Shown: positions 8,770-18,087 of the stretch, one piece after another
Numbering within the stretch: the stretch's first letter is position 1
Layout: the number at the start of each line of letters is the position of its first letter
Assembly: GCA_902776985.1 (NCBI GenBank)
Contig: CACYSD010000018.1
Span: 28,339-92,338 of the forward strand
Origin: UBA3839 sp902776985
GTDB taxonomy: Bacteria; Bacteroidota; Bacteroidia; Bacteroidales; Bacteroidaceae
DNA length: 64,000 nucleotides
Direction of reading: 5' to 3'
Program-made: the position numbers and the translations under genes
The notes under the pieces: model-generated
What the model was told of the DNA's origin: nothing
What the model saw: only the letters and a program-made list of their open reading frames with translations
Database searches by the model: none

Positions 8770-9276
8770 GGCGAAAAAATCTCACAAAAAACCCCTGAAA
8801 TCCTTAAAATCCTTGATTAGCCTTGAAATCCTTAAAATCTCACAAAAAAAGCCCCTGAAATCCTTAAAATCCTTGATTAGCCTTGAAATCCTTAAAATCT
8901 CACAAAAAAATCCCTGAAATCCTTAAAATCCTTGATTAGCCTTATTAGCCTTGAAATCCTTAAAATCCTTGATTAGCCTTGAAATCCTTAAAATCTCACC
9001 AAAAAAATCCCTGAAATCCTTAAAATCCTTGATTAGCCTTGAAATCCTTGAAATCTCACAAAAAACCCCTGAAATCCCTAAAATCCTTGATTAGCCTTGA
9101 AATCCTTGAAATCTCACAAAAAAATCCCTGAAATCCTTAAAATCCTTGATTAGCCTTGAAATCCTTGAAATCTCACAAAAAAGCCCCTGAAATCCTTAAA
9201 ATCCTTGATTAGCCTTGAAATCCTTAAAATCTCACAAAAAAATCCCTGAAATCCTTAAAATCCTTGATTAGCCTTG
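8770..9276. repeat. Minisatellite, about 8.5 copies of a 59-60 base unit
   Basis: The unit combines CCTGAAATCCTTAAAATCC, TTGATTAGCC, TTGAAATCCTTAAAAT and CTCAC plus an A-run. Copies differ by single bases (TTAAAAT or TTGAAAT) and in A-run length. One copy, near 8940, carries an internal partial duplication. There are no unique spacers, so it is not a CRISPR array. No open frame runs through it. Confidence 0.85.
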
Positions 9277-9361
9277 GTGGTGAAGGTAGTAGTTTTTAAC
9301 CATTCGGAATGAAGAGTTCTTTAATGAAGAGTAAAGAGTCTGACAAGATACATAAACAACA

Positions 9362-9390
9362 AAAGCGCTGCTATGATTAGCAACGCCTTT
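9362..9390 (-). terminator. Probable terminator after the winged-helix gene
   Basis: On the minus strand an 11-base-pair stem with one bulged G (9379-9390 with 9362-9372) and a 6-base loop is followed by a T-rich tail. It lies about 30 bases past the stop codon of the 70-residue gene. Confidence 0.5.
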
Positions 9391-9418
9391 GTAAAGTTTA
9401 GATTTCTCTAAGTATGAA

Positions 9419-9631
9419 TTACTTGAGAGAGTATGTGTATGGATCCTTCTCGTCACCAGTTTCTGCTACTGAGAGCTTGTCCTCACGGAGCAACCAACCA
9501 ATACCGAGGTTAAAATCCTTTTCTGCCAATTTTGTAGCCTTCTTGATCTGCTTGAATGTCAAGCTTGCGTTAGCATCTGCAATTGCATTCCAAATAAGAC
9601 CTGCAATGTTACCTGCTTTTTCCTGCAACAT
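9419..9631 (-). CDS. Small winged helix-turn-helix protein (DUF2582 type)
   Basis: The 70-residue protein resembles the DUF2582 family, a compact winged-helix fold common in Bacteroidales. The segments IAGLIWNAIADAN and LTFKQIKKATKL look like the first helices and the recognition pair. GWLLREDKLSV and PYTYSL form the wing. It is probably DNA-binding or a small adaptor, but the target is unknown. It is monocistronic, with its own strong promoter and a probable terminator. Confidence 0.8.
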   Translation of the reverse strand: MLQEKAGNIAGLIWNAIADANASLTFKQIKKATKLAEKDFNLGIGWLLREDKLSVAETGDEKDPYTYSLK

Positions 9632-9698
9632 AATTTGAAATTTTTAATTTTGTTAAACATTTTCCTCCGAAAATCAGAGGTTCCTAAAAAAACTATTG

Positions 9699-9729
9699 CA
9701 AAGGTAAGAGTTTTCAAGTTTACCAACAA
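9699..9729 (-). promoter_or_regulatory. Promoter of the winged-helix gene
   Basis: Minus-strand TTG (9729-9727), a 20-base spacer and TACCTTTG (9706-9699) match the phylum's promoter consensus. The transcribed leader carries a small CCTC/GAGG hairpin (about 9662-9680) shortly before the ATG. Confidence 0.7.
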
Positions 9730-9855
9730 AAACAAGTCGCTATTTGTAAATTTTAACAGTAAGAATTTATACTATTTTAACAAAACACTGCAAAATTCAG
9801 CCAAAAATTAAGACTTTTTCACATTGTGTCCGCACACACAAGAAATGAAGAGTGG

Positions 9856-10467
9856 TTAGATTCCAACGAGGGCTTTGATGTACATCTGCATCATGTCGAT
9901 GGCTTTCTGGTTGTGACCGCCATTGGGAATGATGATATCGGCGAACTGCTTGGTCGGTTCGATGAATTCATCGTGCATGGGTTTGAGCACGTTGCGGTAT
10001 TTGTCGATAAGCATGTCGAGGGTGTGTCCGCGCTCGGCTATGTCGCGGCAGAGGACACGAAGGAGGCGCTCGTCAGGACCTGCGTCAACGAATATCTTCA
10101 AGTCCATGAGGTCGCGAAGATTCTTGTCGTAAAGAGCCATGATGCCTTCAACGATTATCACTTCCTTGGGTTCGACCTTGATGGTCTCGGACAGACGCGT
10201 GCAGGTGATATACGAATAAGTAGGCTGCTCTATCGCCCTACCCTGTCGCAGCTCTTCTATCTGATGAGCCAGGAGCGACCATTCGAATGCGTCGGGATGG
10301 TCGAAATTGGTGCGCTTGCGTACTTCGAGTGGCAGATCCGACTGGTCGTTGTAGTATGAGTCCTGAGGAATGACTGCAACGCTGTTGTCGGGAAGACTTT
10401 CAATGATTTTGCGGACTACTGTGGTTTTGCCAGAACCAGTTCCACCGCCAATACCGATTATTGTCAT
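9856..10467 (-). CDS. udk: Uridine kinase
   Basis: Uridine kinase phosphorylates uridine and cytidine to UMP and CMP in the pyrimidine salvage pathway. The Walker A motif GGGTGSGKT is at residues 7-15. The family segments DSYYNDQSDLP, NFDHPDAF and VEGIMALYD are intact. The 203-residue length matches the family. It is apparently transcribed alone from a promoter near 10590, with an approximately 110-base leader made of intergenic repeat-like sequence. Confidence 0.95.
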   Translation of the reverse strand: MTIIGIGGGTGSGKTTVVRKIIESLPDNSVAVIPQDSYYNDQSDLPLEVRKRTNFDHPDAFEWSLLAHQIEELRQGRAIEQPTYSYITCTRLSETIKVEPKEVIIVEGIMALYDKNLRDLMDLKIFVDAGPDERLLRVLCRDIAERGHTLDMLIDKYRNVLKPMHDEFIEPTKQFADIIIPNGGHNQKAIDMMQMYIKALVGI

Positions 10468-10585
10468 AATAGAAGACCCCTCCTTTGTTCCACCTTCCCT
10501 TTGGTCACCAACCGTTTGAACTCGAACGCGCGGTGCCCCCGTAATGGGGAGGAGTAGAGTGAGAATTAAAGTTTATGATTTTTGG

Positions 10586-10593
10586 CAAATTTA
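10586..10593 (-). promoter_or_regulatory. -7 box upstream of uridine kinase
   Basis: TAAATTTG followed by C on the minus strand matches the phylum's -7 consensus. No good TTG is seen at the expected distance. The leader to the udk start is about 110 bases and contains CTCCTCCCC/GGAGGGG inverted repeat segments. Confidence 0.4.
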
Positions 10594-10687
10594 TAAAAAA
10601 TGCGGGAATGGAGAGTAATGCTTTGGTGTTTTTTTTATAAAAAACAGGAATTTTGCTCTTTACGCACATTATATCATTTTTTTTATG

Positions 10688-10695
10688 TAACTTTG
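10688..10695 (+). promoter_or_regulatory. -7 box upstream of pheT
   Basis: TAACTTTG followed by C lies 58 bases before the pheT ATG. The -33 region is a T-rich tract without a clear TTG. Confidence 0.5.
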
Positions 10696-10753
10696 CAAGT
10701 CTTTTGAGACGAACAAACGAATCAAATCATCTTTTTAATCATAAAACACAAAA

Positions 10754-13261
10754 ATGAACATAAGTTACAAGTGGCTCAAAGAATATGTCGACTTTGACAT
10801 GACTCCACAGCAGGTGGGTGCGGCTCTCACAAGCATCGGCCTTGAGGTTGAAGCTGTAGAAGAGGTGCAATCCATCAAGGGAGGACTGGAAGGATTGGTT
10901 GTAGGTGAAGTACTCACATGTGTGCCCCACCCCAACAGCGATCACATGCATGTTTGCTCAGTCAACCTGGGCGGTGAGGCACCGGAGCAGATTGTCTGCG
11001 GCGCACCTAATGTGGCTGCGGGTCAGAAAGTCATCGTTGCCACCTTGGGAACAAAGCTCTACGACGGCGACAAGGAATTCGTCATCAAGAAGAGCAAGCT
11101 TCGCGGAGTTGAATCCAACGGAATGATATGCGCAGAGGACGAAATCGGTGTAGGAACAAGCCACGACGGAATCATAGTACTTCCTGCAGACACCGCAGTC
11201 GGTATGCCTGCTGCAAAATACTTCGGACTGGAAAGCGACTGGATTATCGAAGTGGACATCACTCCTAACCACTCTGACGCTTGCTCACACTGGGGCGTGG
11301 CTCGTGACTTCTACGCTTACCTCAAGCAGAACGGCTACGAAACCAGTCTCCATCGCCCGTCTACCGACGCCTTCGTTGTGGAAAGCAATGCGCTGGACAT
11401 CGACGTGGAAGTCGAGAATGCCGAAGCCTGCCCACGCTATTGCGCCGTTACACTCAAGGGATGCGACGTGAAGGAATCACCGAAATGGCTGAAAGACAAA
11501 CTGACCACCATCGGCTTGCGTCCTATTAATAATATAGTAGATATCACGAACTACATCATGATGGCATACGGACAGCCTCTGCATTGCTTCGACGTAGCTA
11601 TGATCGAAGGCAAGAAGGTTGTCGTAAAGACTATGCCTCAGGGAACCAAGTTCATGACGCTCGACGGTGCTGAGCACGAACTCAGCGACAAAGACCTCGC
11701 CATCTGCAACACCAAGGAAGCTATGTGTATAGCCGGTGTGCTCGGCGGCAAAGGTTCAGGTACATACGACACCACGACCGACGTGCTGCTTGAATCAGCT
11801 TACTTCAACCCTACATGGATCCGCAAGTCTGCCCGTCGTCACGGATTGCAGACCGACGCATCGTTCCGATTCGAGCGCGGCATCGACCCTGAAGGACAAA
11901 TCTACGCCCTGAAGCAGGCAGCCCTGCTCGCCAAGGAACTTGCTGGAGCAGAAATAGCCATGGAAATCAAGGATATCCGCAACGACAACCTGCCACAGGC
12001 AGCCGTCATAGATTTCAAGTACCAGTACTGCTGGAACCTTATCGGCAAGGAAATCCCAGTGGAGAAGATGCAGGAAATCTGCGTCAACCTCGGCATGGAA
12101 ATCAAGGCTCAGGACAAGGACGGCATGACACTCAGCGTTCCTGCATTCAGAGTGGATGTAACCCATCCTTGCGACGTAGTTGAGGAAATTCTCCGCATCT
12201 ACGGCTACGACAACGTGGAAATCCCAACACAGCTGAAGTCCTCACTCACCGTGAAGGGAGAACTTGACAAGAGCAACAAACTGCAGAATCTCATCGGAGA
12301 GCAGCTTGTTGGCTGTGGTTTCAACGAAGTTCTCAACAACTCACTCACCAAGGTTTCCTATTATGAGAACATGGAAACTGTGTGCAAGGCAGAAAACCTG
12401 GTAAGACTCATCAATCCTCTGAGCCAGGATCTCAGCGTACTTCGTCAGACTCTGCTCTTCGGAGGTTTGGAGAATATAGCTCGCAACGTCAACCGCAAGG
12501 CTTCAGACCTGAAATTCTTCGAGTTCGGAAACTGCTACACCTTCAACGGAGAGAAGAAGCAGGACAACTCAGGCATCGTTCCATCAGGCGAGACATCACG
12601 TCAGCTCCTTGCCCCCTACGACGAGGATTACCACCTCGCTCTGTGGCTCACCGGTAAGCGTGTCAATGGCAACTGGGCACACCCAGACGAAGAATCAACC
12701 ATCTACGAGTTGAAGTCATACATATTTAATATATTCCGTCGCTTAGGCGTAACAATGAACGCTTTGGTGTTCAGCACTGCCAAGGACGATATCTTCTCCA
12801 ACTCACAGATTATAGCTAATCGTGGAGGAAAGGTTATTGCCCAATACGGTATAGTAAGCAAGAAGCAAACCAGCAAGCTGAAGATTGACTCACCTGTATT
12901 CTTTGCAGACATACGCTGGAAAGCACTTCTGAAATTAGTTCAGAACTCTAAGCCAAGCTACAAGGAATTGTCGAAATTCCCCGCTGTCAGCCGAGACCTG
13001 GCATTGCTTATCGACAAGAACATCGAGTTTGCCGAAATTGAGGCAATCGCATACAAGACTGAGAAGAAGCTCCTCAAGGAAGTAAGTCTGTTCGACGTCT
13101 ATGAAGGCAAGAACATCGAAGCCGGCAAAATCAGCTACGCCATCAACTTCGTACTCCAAGACGAGGAAAAAACTCTTAACGACAAGCAGATTGACGCAAT
13201 CATGCAGAAGATTGAAGACAATATCTGCAAGACCCTTGGAGCCAAAGTCCGTGGCAAATAA
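10754..13261 (+). CDS. pheT: Phenylalanine-tRNA ligase beta subunit
   Basis: This is the beta chain of the alpha2-beta2 enzyme that charges tRNA-Phe. It carries the editing site and tRNA contacts. The 835 residues show the N-terminal SYKWLKEYVD start, an EMAP-like tRNA-binding domain (about 40-150), the B3/B4 editing region (about 210-380), the B5 domain (about 400-475) and a C-terminal anticodon-binding ferredoxin-like domain (about 735-833). The alpha subunit gene pheS is not in this window, so the pair is split. It is followed after 39 bases by the YebC-family gene in the same direction. Confidence 0.96.
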   Translation: MNISYKWLKEYVDFDMTPQQVGAALTSIGLEVEAVEEVQSIKGGLEGLVVGEVLTCVPHPNSDHMHVCSVNLGGEAPEQIVCGAPNVAAGQKVIVATLGTKLYDGDKEFVIKKSKLRGVESNGMICAEDEIGVGTSHDGIIVLPADTAVGMPAAKYFGLESDWIIEVDITPNHSDACSHWGVARDFYAYLKQNGYETSLHRPSTDAFVVESNALDIDVEVENAEACPRYCAVTLKGCDVKESPKWLKDKLTTIGLRPINNIVDITNYIMMAYGQPLHCFDVAMIEGKKVVVKTMPQGTKFMTLDGAEHELSDKDLAICNTKEAMCIAGVLGGKGSGTYDTTTDVLLESAYFNPTWIRKSARRHGLQTDASFRFERGIDPEGQIYALKQAALLAKELAGAEIAMEIKDIRNDNLPQAAVIDFKYQYCWNLIGKEIPVEKMQEICVNLGMEIKAQDKDGMTLSVPAFRVDVTHPCDVVEEILRIYGYDNVEIPTQLKSSLTVKGELDKSNKLQNLIGEQLVGCGFNEVLNNSLTKVSYYENMETVCKAENLVRLINPLSQDLSVLRQTLLFGGLENIARNVNRKASDLKFFEFGNCYTFNGEKKQDNSGIVPSGETSRQLLAPYDEDYHLALWLTGKRVNGNWAHPDEESTIYELKSYIFNIFRRLGVTMNALVFSTAKDDIFSNSQIIANRGGKVIAQYGIVSKKQTSKLKIDSPVFFADIRWKALLKLVQNSKPSYKELSKFPAVSRDLALLIDKNIEFAEIEAIAYKTEKKLLKEVSLFDVYEGKNIEAGKISYAINFVLQDEEKTLNDKQIDAIMQKIEDNICKTLGAKVRGK

Positions 13262-13300
13262 TCTATTCGAAAACAATTAAACTTAATAAACACAAAACCA

Positions 13301-14032
13301 ATGGGAAGAGCATTTGAATTTAGAAAGGCCCGCAAGCTGAAGCGTTGGGGCAACATGGCAAAAACATTCACACGACTTGGCAAGCAAATCGCAATCGCTG
13401 TTGCCGAAGGAGGACCAGATCCTGAGAACAACTCCCGTCTCCGTGCCATCATCGCTACCTGCAAGCATGAAAACATGCCAAAGGACAATATCGAGCGCGC
13501 TATCAAGAACGCTGCCGGTAAGGACAAGAACAGCTGGAAGACCATGACCTATGAAGGTTACGGACCTCACGGAATCGCAGTCTTTGTAGATACTCTGACT
13601 GACAACCCTACACGTACCGTTGCCGACGTCCGTTCAATCTTCAACAAGTTCAACGGAAACATGGGAACAATGGGTTCGCTGGCATTCCTCTTCGACCACT
13701 TCGCACAGTTCACATTCAAGAAGAAGGACGACCTCGACATGGACGAGATGGTTCTTGACCTCATCGACTTCGGAGTTAGCGACGAATTCGACGAAGAGGA
13801 AGACGAAGATACCGGCGAGAAGAGCATCACTATCTACGGTGATCCGAAATGCTTCGCACAGATCCAGTCTTACCTCGAAGAACACGGATTGGAAATCACC
13901 TCTGCCGAATTCACCTACATCCCCAACGACCTCAAGGAAGTTACCGATGAGCAGCGTGAAACAATCGACAAGATGGTTGAGCGTCTTGAGGACTTCGACG
14001 ATGTACAGAATGTCTATACAAATATGAAGTAA
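13301..14032 (+). CDS. YebC/PmpR-family protein
   Basis: The family is annotated as transcriptional regulators; some members act in translation of proline-rich stretches. The 243 residues begin MGRAFEFRKARKLKRWGNMA, close to the conserved GHSKWxNI-type start, and continue through three typical domains. An acidic stretch (DEFDEEEDEDTGEK, about residues 164-177) is a lineage feature. It probably shares a transcript with pheT and ends at a strong terminator. Confidence 0.9.
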   Translation: MGRAFEFRKARKLKRWGNMAKTFTRLGKQIAIAVAEGGPDPENNSRLRAIIATCKHENMPKDNIERAIKNAAGKDKNSWKTMTYEGYGPHGIAVFVDTLTDNPTRTVADVRSIFNKFNGNMGTMGSLAFLFDHFAQFTFKKKDDLDMDEMVLDLIDFGVSDEFDEEEDEDTGEKSITIYGDPKCFAQIQSYLEEHGLEITSAEFTYIPNDLKEVTDEQRETIDKMVERLEDFDDVQNVYTNMK

Positions 14033-14073
14033 AAGACCCACCCCTTGCCCATTCAAGGGGAGTGATATGATAA

Positions 14074-14112
14074 AAAATAGGATGAAGTGCTATTCACTTC
14101 ATCCTATTTTTA
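14074..14112. terminator. Bidirectional terminator between the YebC and DUF4270 genes
   Basis: A perfect 16-base-pair stem (14074-14089 with 14095-14110) with a 5-base loop is flanked by A and T runs, so it can stop transcription from both sides. An outer inverted repeat (AGACCCACC near 14035 and GGTGGGTCT near 14152) encloses it. Confidence 0.85.
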
Positions 14113-14161
14113 TTTATGACTTTTTATTTCCCCGCCCTTGGGAGGGTCAAGGGTGGGTCTC

Positions 14162-15562
14162 TTACTTATAACTGGTATGAATAACCTCCAGCTTCACGGT
14201 ATCGTTGGCACCACCAACCAGTTTGGTGCTCGCAAGCGAGAAGTCATGACTGATCTTGACCGCATCGCCACTACTGTCTTCATTCACTTCCACAGGAATC
14301 AGGAGCACCTTATTCACATTCTCCGTAGCCGTGCCATCCATCTTCTCCTTGCGGATAGTTGAAATCAGTTTTGCGATATTGGAGAACACATAAGAGTTTG
14401 TAGAAGAATTAAAGGTAGTGAGATAAGAAGTCACATCGTCGGCCAGCTTATACTTCTCAAAGAAGCCCTGGAGATAATCGTCCAAGCGGACAAGAAGCAC
14501 ATTCTGAGGAATGCCCAGCTTCAGCAGCGACTGCTTTTCGTCGTTATATCTCACGAAAGTCAGTTTGGCTGAATTGATAGTATCAGCAAAGACGATATCA
14601 TCGGTAGGCAGTTCTGCAAGTGTGAAAATTCCCGCAGGACTCTTCAGGTAAGTCGCATTCTCATCTTCCAGAAGCGTATTAAGTCCTTCGTTGGAGAAGC
14701 GTGTAGCCTGAACAACTTCCTCATTGCTTGGAAGCTGGCAAACACCGGTTGTGTCGGTTTCTTCCTCTGTGTCATAGTAATTGAAACGCATGTTGAACAC
14801 AGCAACATCGATATACGCGATTGCTCCGTCGCCGCTTACTATTTTGTAGTAGAATCCCTTGCTGTATGGAAGACCACTGTGCATCCACGCTTCAGTATTG
14901 GCGAACAACTCAGGATGCTCCCTGTAAGCGTCGTAGATTTTCTGAACCGAATCGGTAGGAAGGCTGATACGGATAGTACGCTTGTAAGAAGTGCTGTTTC
15001 GCTCGCTGTCGTCTATCGTACGGTCGGAAAGAGTGAACCATTTTGTGGTTACAGGCTCCTTGCTCGTATCGTAATAGTCTTCAGGATTGATATTTGTGTA
15101 ATAATCCAAAGTAGGGTCAAGCACCGAATCCAGCTCATAGACCTCCAATCCGAATGAAGCCAGCGAGTCACCTACAAAATCACTAACGTTCAGACGGATT
15201 TCACCGCTTGTGATTTTATTGTACTGAATGCTGTCGGGAAACTTGAAACTCTCCGGGCAGAGGAACTGACCGAGGAAATCGCAATTAATCATAGTGCCTG
15301 TCTCAGGGTCGGAGAAACGTCCCAGATACGAAACACTTGAACGGGCAAGAACCGAGTCGCCTACCGCGTAAGACTTAGTCTTGACGTCGTAGACATCATA
15401 GCTGCGTGTAAGGAAATCGGATTGAGGCATCATGTCGACACCCAAAGTACCTGTATTGTCGTCACAAGAAGAAAAGACAGACAGCATCAGAAGCGAGCCT
15501 ATGCTAAGAGCAAACCGCACAGTACAGGTACGGATTCTTGAAAAGGATATCATTTTATTCAC
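14162..15562 (-). CDS. DUF4270 family lipoprotein
   Basis: The protein has 466 residues. Its N-terminal signal sequence ends in a lipobox-like SVFSSC (cysteine near residue 33), so it is probably exported and lipid-anchored. The rest resembles DUF4270, a Bacteroidota family of unknown function. Many beta-type segments are seen and no catalytic motif is recognisable. The start codon lies two bases after the stop of the upstream glycogen synthase-like gene, so the two are likely co-transcribed. Confidence 0.85.
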   Translation of the reverse strand: MNKMISFSRIRTCTVRFALSIGSLLMLSVFSSCDDNTGTLGVDMMPQSDFLTRSYDVYDVKTKSYAVGDSVLARSSVSYLGRFSDPETGTMINCDFLGQFLCPESFKFPDSIQYNKITSGEIRLNVSDFVGDSLASFGLEVYELDSVLDPTLDYYTNINPEDYYDTSKEPVTTKWFTLSDRTIDDSERNSTSYKRTIRISLPTDSVQKIYDAYREHPELFANTEAWMHSGLPYSKGFYYKIVSGDGAIAYIDVAVFNMRFNYYDTEEETDTTGVCQLPSNEEVVQATRFSNEGLNTLLEDENATYLKSPAGIFTLAELPTDDIVFADTINSAKLTFVRYNDEKQSLLKLGIPQNVLLVRLDDYLQGFFEKYKLADDVTSYLTTFNSSTNSYVFSNIAKLISTIRKEKMDGTATENVNKVLLIPVEVNEDSSGDAVKISHDFSLASTKLVGGANDTVKLEVIHTSYK

Positions 15563-15564
15563 CT

Positions 15565-16377
15565 TTATTCACCCATTATTGTTTCATAGAAATCACTATA
15601 CGCCTTCGCAAAGTCCTCGCCCTGATAGTCGAGCACAGGAATGTTCAAATCCTTGGCGTACTTAATGACTCCCTTATCGACTTTGGCATCATCCATCACC
15701 ACTCCGTCGGAATACTTAATTGCTATCTTCTGCAATTCATTGTATCCGAACTTATCCTTGGTGATGTCGTCAATATCCGACATCTCGATGTCTTTGAAAG
15801 GAACACATTGAGCTGTGTGCTGACCTAAGTCGTTCTTGAACTCAGGCGAAGATGCAGAGAACACAACTTTCGCATCGCGGAACGACGGTTCGTCGGCATA
15901 GGCTTTCTTTATGTAAAGCGGAGCAAAAGCAGTAATCCAGCCGTGGCAATGAATCACGTCGGGAACCCAACGGAGCTTCTTCACAGTTTCCAGCACACCT
16001 CTGACATAGAATATGGCACGTTCACCGTTGTCCGCATATTCCTTGCCGTTTTCATCGGTGGTCATCAGTCGGCGCATGAAATAGTCATCGTTGTCGATGA
16101 AATAAATCTGCATGCGTGCTGATGGAATCGAAGCAACCTTGATAATCAGTGGATGATCCGTGTCGTCGATGATGATATTCATTCCCGACAACCTGATCAC
16201 TTCGTGGAGCTGATTACGACGTTCGTTGATATTTCCCCATCTTGGAGAGAACGAACGGATCTCGTGGTTAGCCTCTTGTATTGACTGTGGAAGAATGCGT
16301 CCCATTTTCGATTTTGGTGAATCGGGGGAAAATGGAACCATCTCCTGTGTGATAAATAGTATTCTTTTTGCCTTCAT
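15565..16377 (-). CDS. Glycogen/starch synthase-like protein, N-terminal domain only
   Basis: The 270 residues correspond to the N-terminal Rossmann half of a GT5 glycogen synthase, with segments such as ILFITQEMVPFSP and PDVIHCHGWITAFAP. The C-terminal GT1 half, which binds much of the sugar nucleotide, is absent. The usual KTGGL loop is altered to KSKMG near residue 22. The frame is intact and ends cleanly, so this is a stand-alone form rather than a break. It pairs with the DUF4270 gene. Enzyme activity cannot be assumed. Confidence 0.8.
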   Translation of the reverse strand: MKAKRILFITQEMVPFSPDSPKSKMGRILPQSIQEANHEIRSFSPRWGNINERRNQLHEVIRLSGMNIIIDDTDHPLIIKVASIPSARMQIYFIDNDDYFMRRLMTTDENGKEYADNGERAIFYVRGVLETVKKLRWVPDVIHCHGWITAFAPLYIKKAYADEPSFRDAKVVFSASSPEFKNDLGQHTAQCVPFKDIEMSDIDDITKDKFGYNELQKIAIKYSDGVVMDDAKVDKGVIKYAKDLNIPVLDYQGEDFAKAYSDFYETIMGE

Positions 16378-16415
16378 ATTGTTTACACAAAGAAAGTGTG
16401 TATTCTTTTGCTATG

Positions 16416-16423
16416 CAAATTTA
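16416..16423 (-). promoter_or_regulatory. -7 box upstream of the glycogen synthase-like gene
   Basis: Minus-strand TAAATTTG followed by C, 38 bases before the ATG. The -33 position reads CTG rather than TTG. Confidence 0.45.
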
Positions 16424-16510
16424 CGTATAATTTTCGAAAAAACAGTGGTTTTTCAAAAAAAATGCACATTTTGGGGCGTTTCGTGACACTATTTCACGGT
16501 TCTTTGCAAT

Positions 16511-16632
16511 AATTAAGTTTTTGAGTTCTTGAGTTTTTGAGTTCTTGAGTTTTTGAGTTCTTAAGTTTTTGAGTTCTTAAGTGCTCCGGTACTATCACTT
16601 CACTCTTCACACTTCACTCTTCACTCTTCACT
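16511..16632. repeat. Intergenic repeat: GAGTT(C/T)TT(A/G)AG units plus CTTCAC units
   Basis: Alternating GAGTTTTT and GAGTTCTT units (16516-16577) run into GTGCTCCGGTACTATCAC (16581-16598) and then CTTCACTCTTCAC units. The same modules recur at 56108-56152, 57117-57175 and 57795-57950, each directly 3' of a minus-strand gene. Confidence 0.75.
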
Positions 16633-16637
16633 TAATC

Positions 16638-17459
16638 TTAGTACTGTTCTGACGAATTCGGGAAGTCGCAGTTCTTCACATCCTCGATATAGTGGCCGAT
16701 AGCATCAGTCATCACAGTTGACAAATCAGCATAGCGGCGCAGGAACTTAGGAGTAAAGCCCTTGGTCATTCCCAGCATGTCGGCAACGACCAGAACCTGA
16801 CCGTCAACCTGTCCGCCGGCACCGATTCCGATGACCGGAATAGTCAATTCCTTAGCCACACGTTCAGCCAGGCTTGCGGGAATCTTTTCAAGCACAATTG
16901 CAAAACAGCCTGCCTCCTCAAGAGCATGGGCATCGCTGATAAGCTTCTGAGCCTCGGCTTCCTCACGAGCACGAACAGTGTATGTTCCGAACTTATTGAT
17001 TGACTGAGGAGTAAGTCCGAGGTGGCCCATAATCGGGATACCGGCAGCAAGGATTTTCTTAACAGTATCGATAATCTCTACTCCACCCTCAAGCTTCAGG
17101 GCATCGCAATGGCTTTCCTTCATGATACGCACGGCGTTCTCCACACCTTCGGTCGCATTAACCTGGTATGTTCCGAAAGGCATGTCGCACACCACCAGAG
17201 CACGTTTCACAGCACGAACTACAGCCTTGGCATGATAAATCATCTGATCCAAGGTGATAGGAAGCGTCGTCATGTTTCCTGCCATGACGTTAGAAGCAGA
17301 ATCACCTACTAATATCACATCCATACCCGCACCGTCAACTATAGTTGCGGTAGTGAAGTCGTAAGCTGTGAGCATAGCAATCTTCTTGTTTTCCTTTTTC
17401 ATTTCCAGCAATCTGTGAGTTGTCACCTTACGATTGTCTTCTACTAAATAGCCTGCCAT
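16638..17459 (-). CDS. panB: 3-methyl-2-oxobutanoate hydroxymethyltransferase
   Basis: PanB transfers a hydroxymethyl group from methylene-tetrahydrofolate to alpha-ketoisovalerate, the first committed step to pantothenate and coenzyme A. The 273 residues hold the metal-binding VGDSASNV segment (Asp53) and the LKLEGG motif (about 121-126). Length is typical. It lies 13 bases after the HAD phosphatase gene, apparently the last gene of a three-gene transcript. The panC and panD genes are not in the window. Confidence 0.96.
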   Translation of the reverse strand: MAGYLVEDNRKVTTHRLLEMKKENKKIAMLTAYDFTTATIVDGAGMDVILVGDSASNVMAGNMTTLPITLDQMIYHAKAVVRAVKRALVVCDMPFGTYQVNATEGVENAVRIMKESHCDALKLEGGVEIIDTVKKILAAGIPIMGHLGLTPQSINKFGTYTVRAREEAEAQKLISDAHALEEAGCFAIVLEKIPASLAERVAKELTIPVIGIGAGGQVDGQVLVVADMLGMTKGFTPKFLRRYADLSTVMTDAIGHYIEDVKNCDFPNSSEQY

Positions 17460-17472
17460 AATATCTTGAATT

Positions 17473-18087
17473 TTAATTTAATAATTCAGTATAATCACTT
17501 ATTACTCTATCACATTTATCTATGATATTCTCCTTCGGATTTGTGGTAGCCAAACCAATGGTATAGATGCCAGCACGACGTCCTGCCTCCAATCCGGTAA
17601 ATGCATCCTCAAAGACCACACAATCCTTCTTCTTGACATTCAGTTTCCTGCTTGCCTGCAGATAGCAGTCGGGATCGGGCTTCGAAGCCGTGAAATCCTC
17701 CGACGTGAAGATTCTGTCAAACAGAGTTTCGAATTCAGGATGCTGACGCAGCACGTACGACATCTTCTTCTCGTTCGAGCTTGTCACCACAGCACATTTT
17801 ATATTCTGCTTTTTCAGCGACTCTATATACTCACGGGCACCTCTGATATAAGGATAGTCCATTTGTGCCTCCCAGTCGTCAATCCACTTCTCCACCTCGG
17901 CATGCGTGCTTTTGTCGGGGAAATACCTTTCAAGAATCTGAGTAAGCGTCGTACCCTTTATCCTATGGGCAAAATCAGAAATGTCCGGACAATACCGATT
18001 ACCGATATTGCCCCAGCACTCGGTATACTGCGCCTCAGTATCAATCACAGTTCCGTCGAGGTCGAATAATGCTGCTTTCATCGTCAT
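17473..18087 (-). CDS. HAD-family sugar-phosphatase-like hydrolase
   Basis: This is a haloacid dehalogenase superfamily member of the beta-phosphoglucomutase/phosphatase type. The nucleophile motif DLDGT is in the first 15 residues, VTSSN is motif II, and VVFEDAFTGLEAG carries the motif IV acids with the cap-domain helices between. I choose the ATG at 18087 because it overlaps the stop of the upstream MBL gene as ATGA, typical of coupling. Starts at 18096 and 18081 are alternatives. The substrate is unknown. Confidence 0.88.
   Translation of the reverse strand: MTMKAALFDLDGTVIDTEAQYTECWGNIGNRYCPDISDFAHRIKGTTLTQILERYFPDKSTHAEVEKWIDDWEAQMDYPYIRGAREYIESLKKQNIKCAVVTSSNEKKMSYVLRQHPEFETLFDRIFTSEDFTASKPDPDCYLQASRKLNVKKKDCVVFEDAFTGLEAGRRAGIYTIGLATTNPKENIIDKCDRVISDYTELLN

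Noticed and set aside
8601..8798. 65-codon gene after the orphan promoter
   Set aside because: It starts with TTG inside the -7 box itself, has low-complexity composition and resembles no known family.
8770..9276. CRISPR array
   Set aside because: The 59-base units are contiguous and nearly identical with no unique spacers, and no cas genes are nearby.
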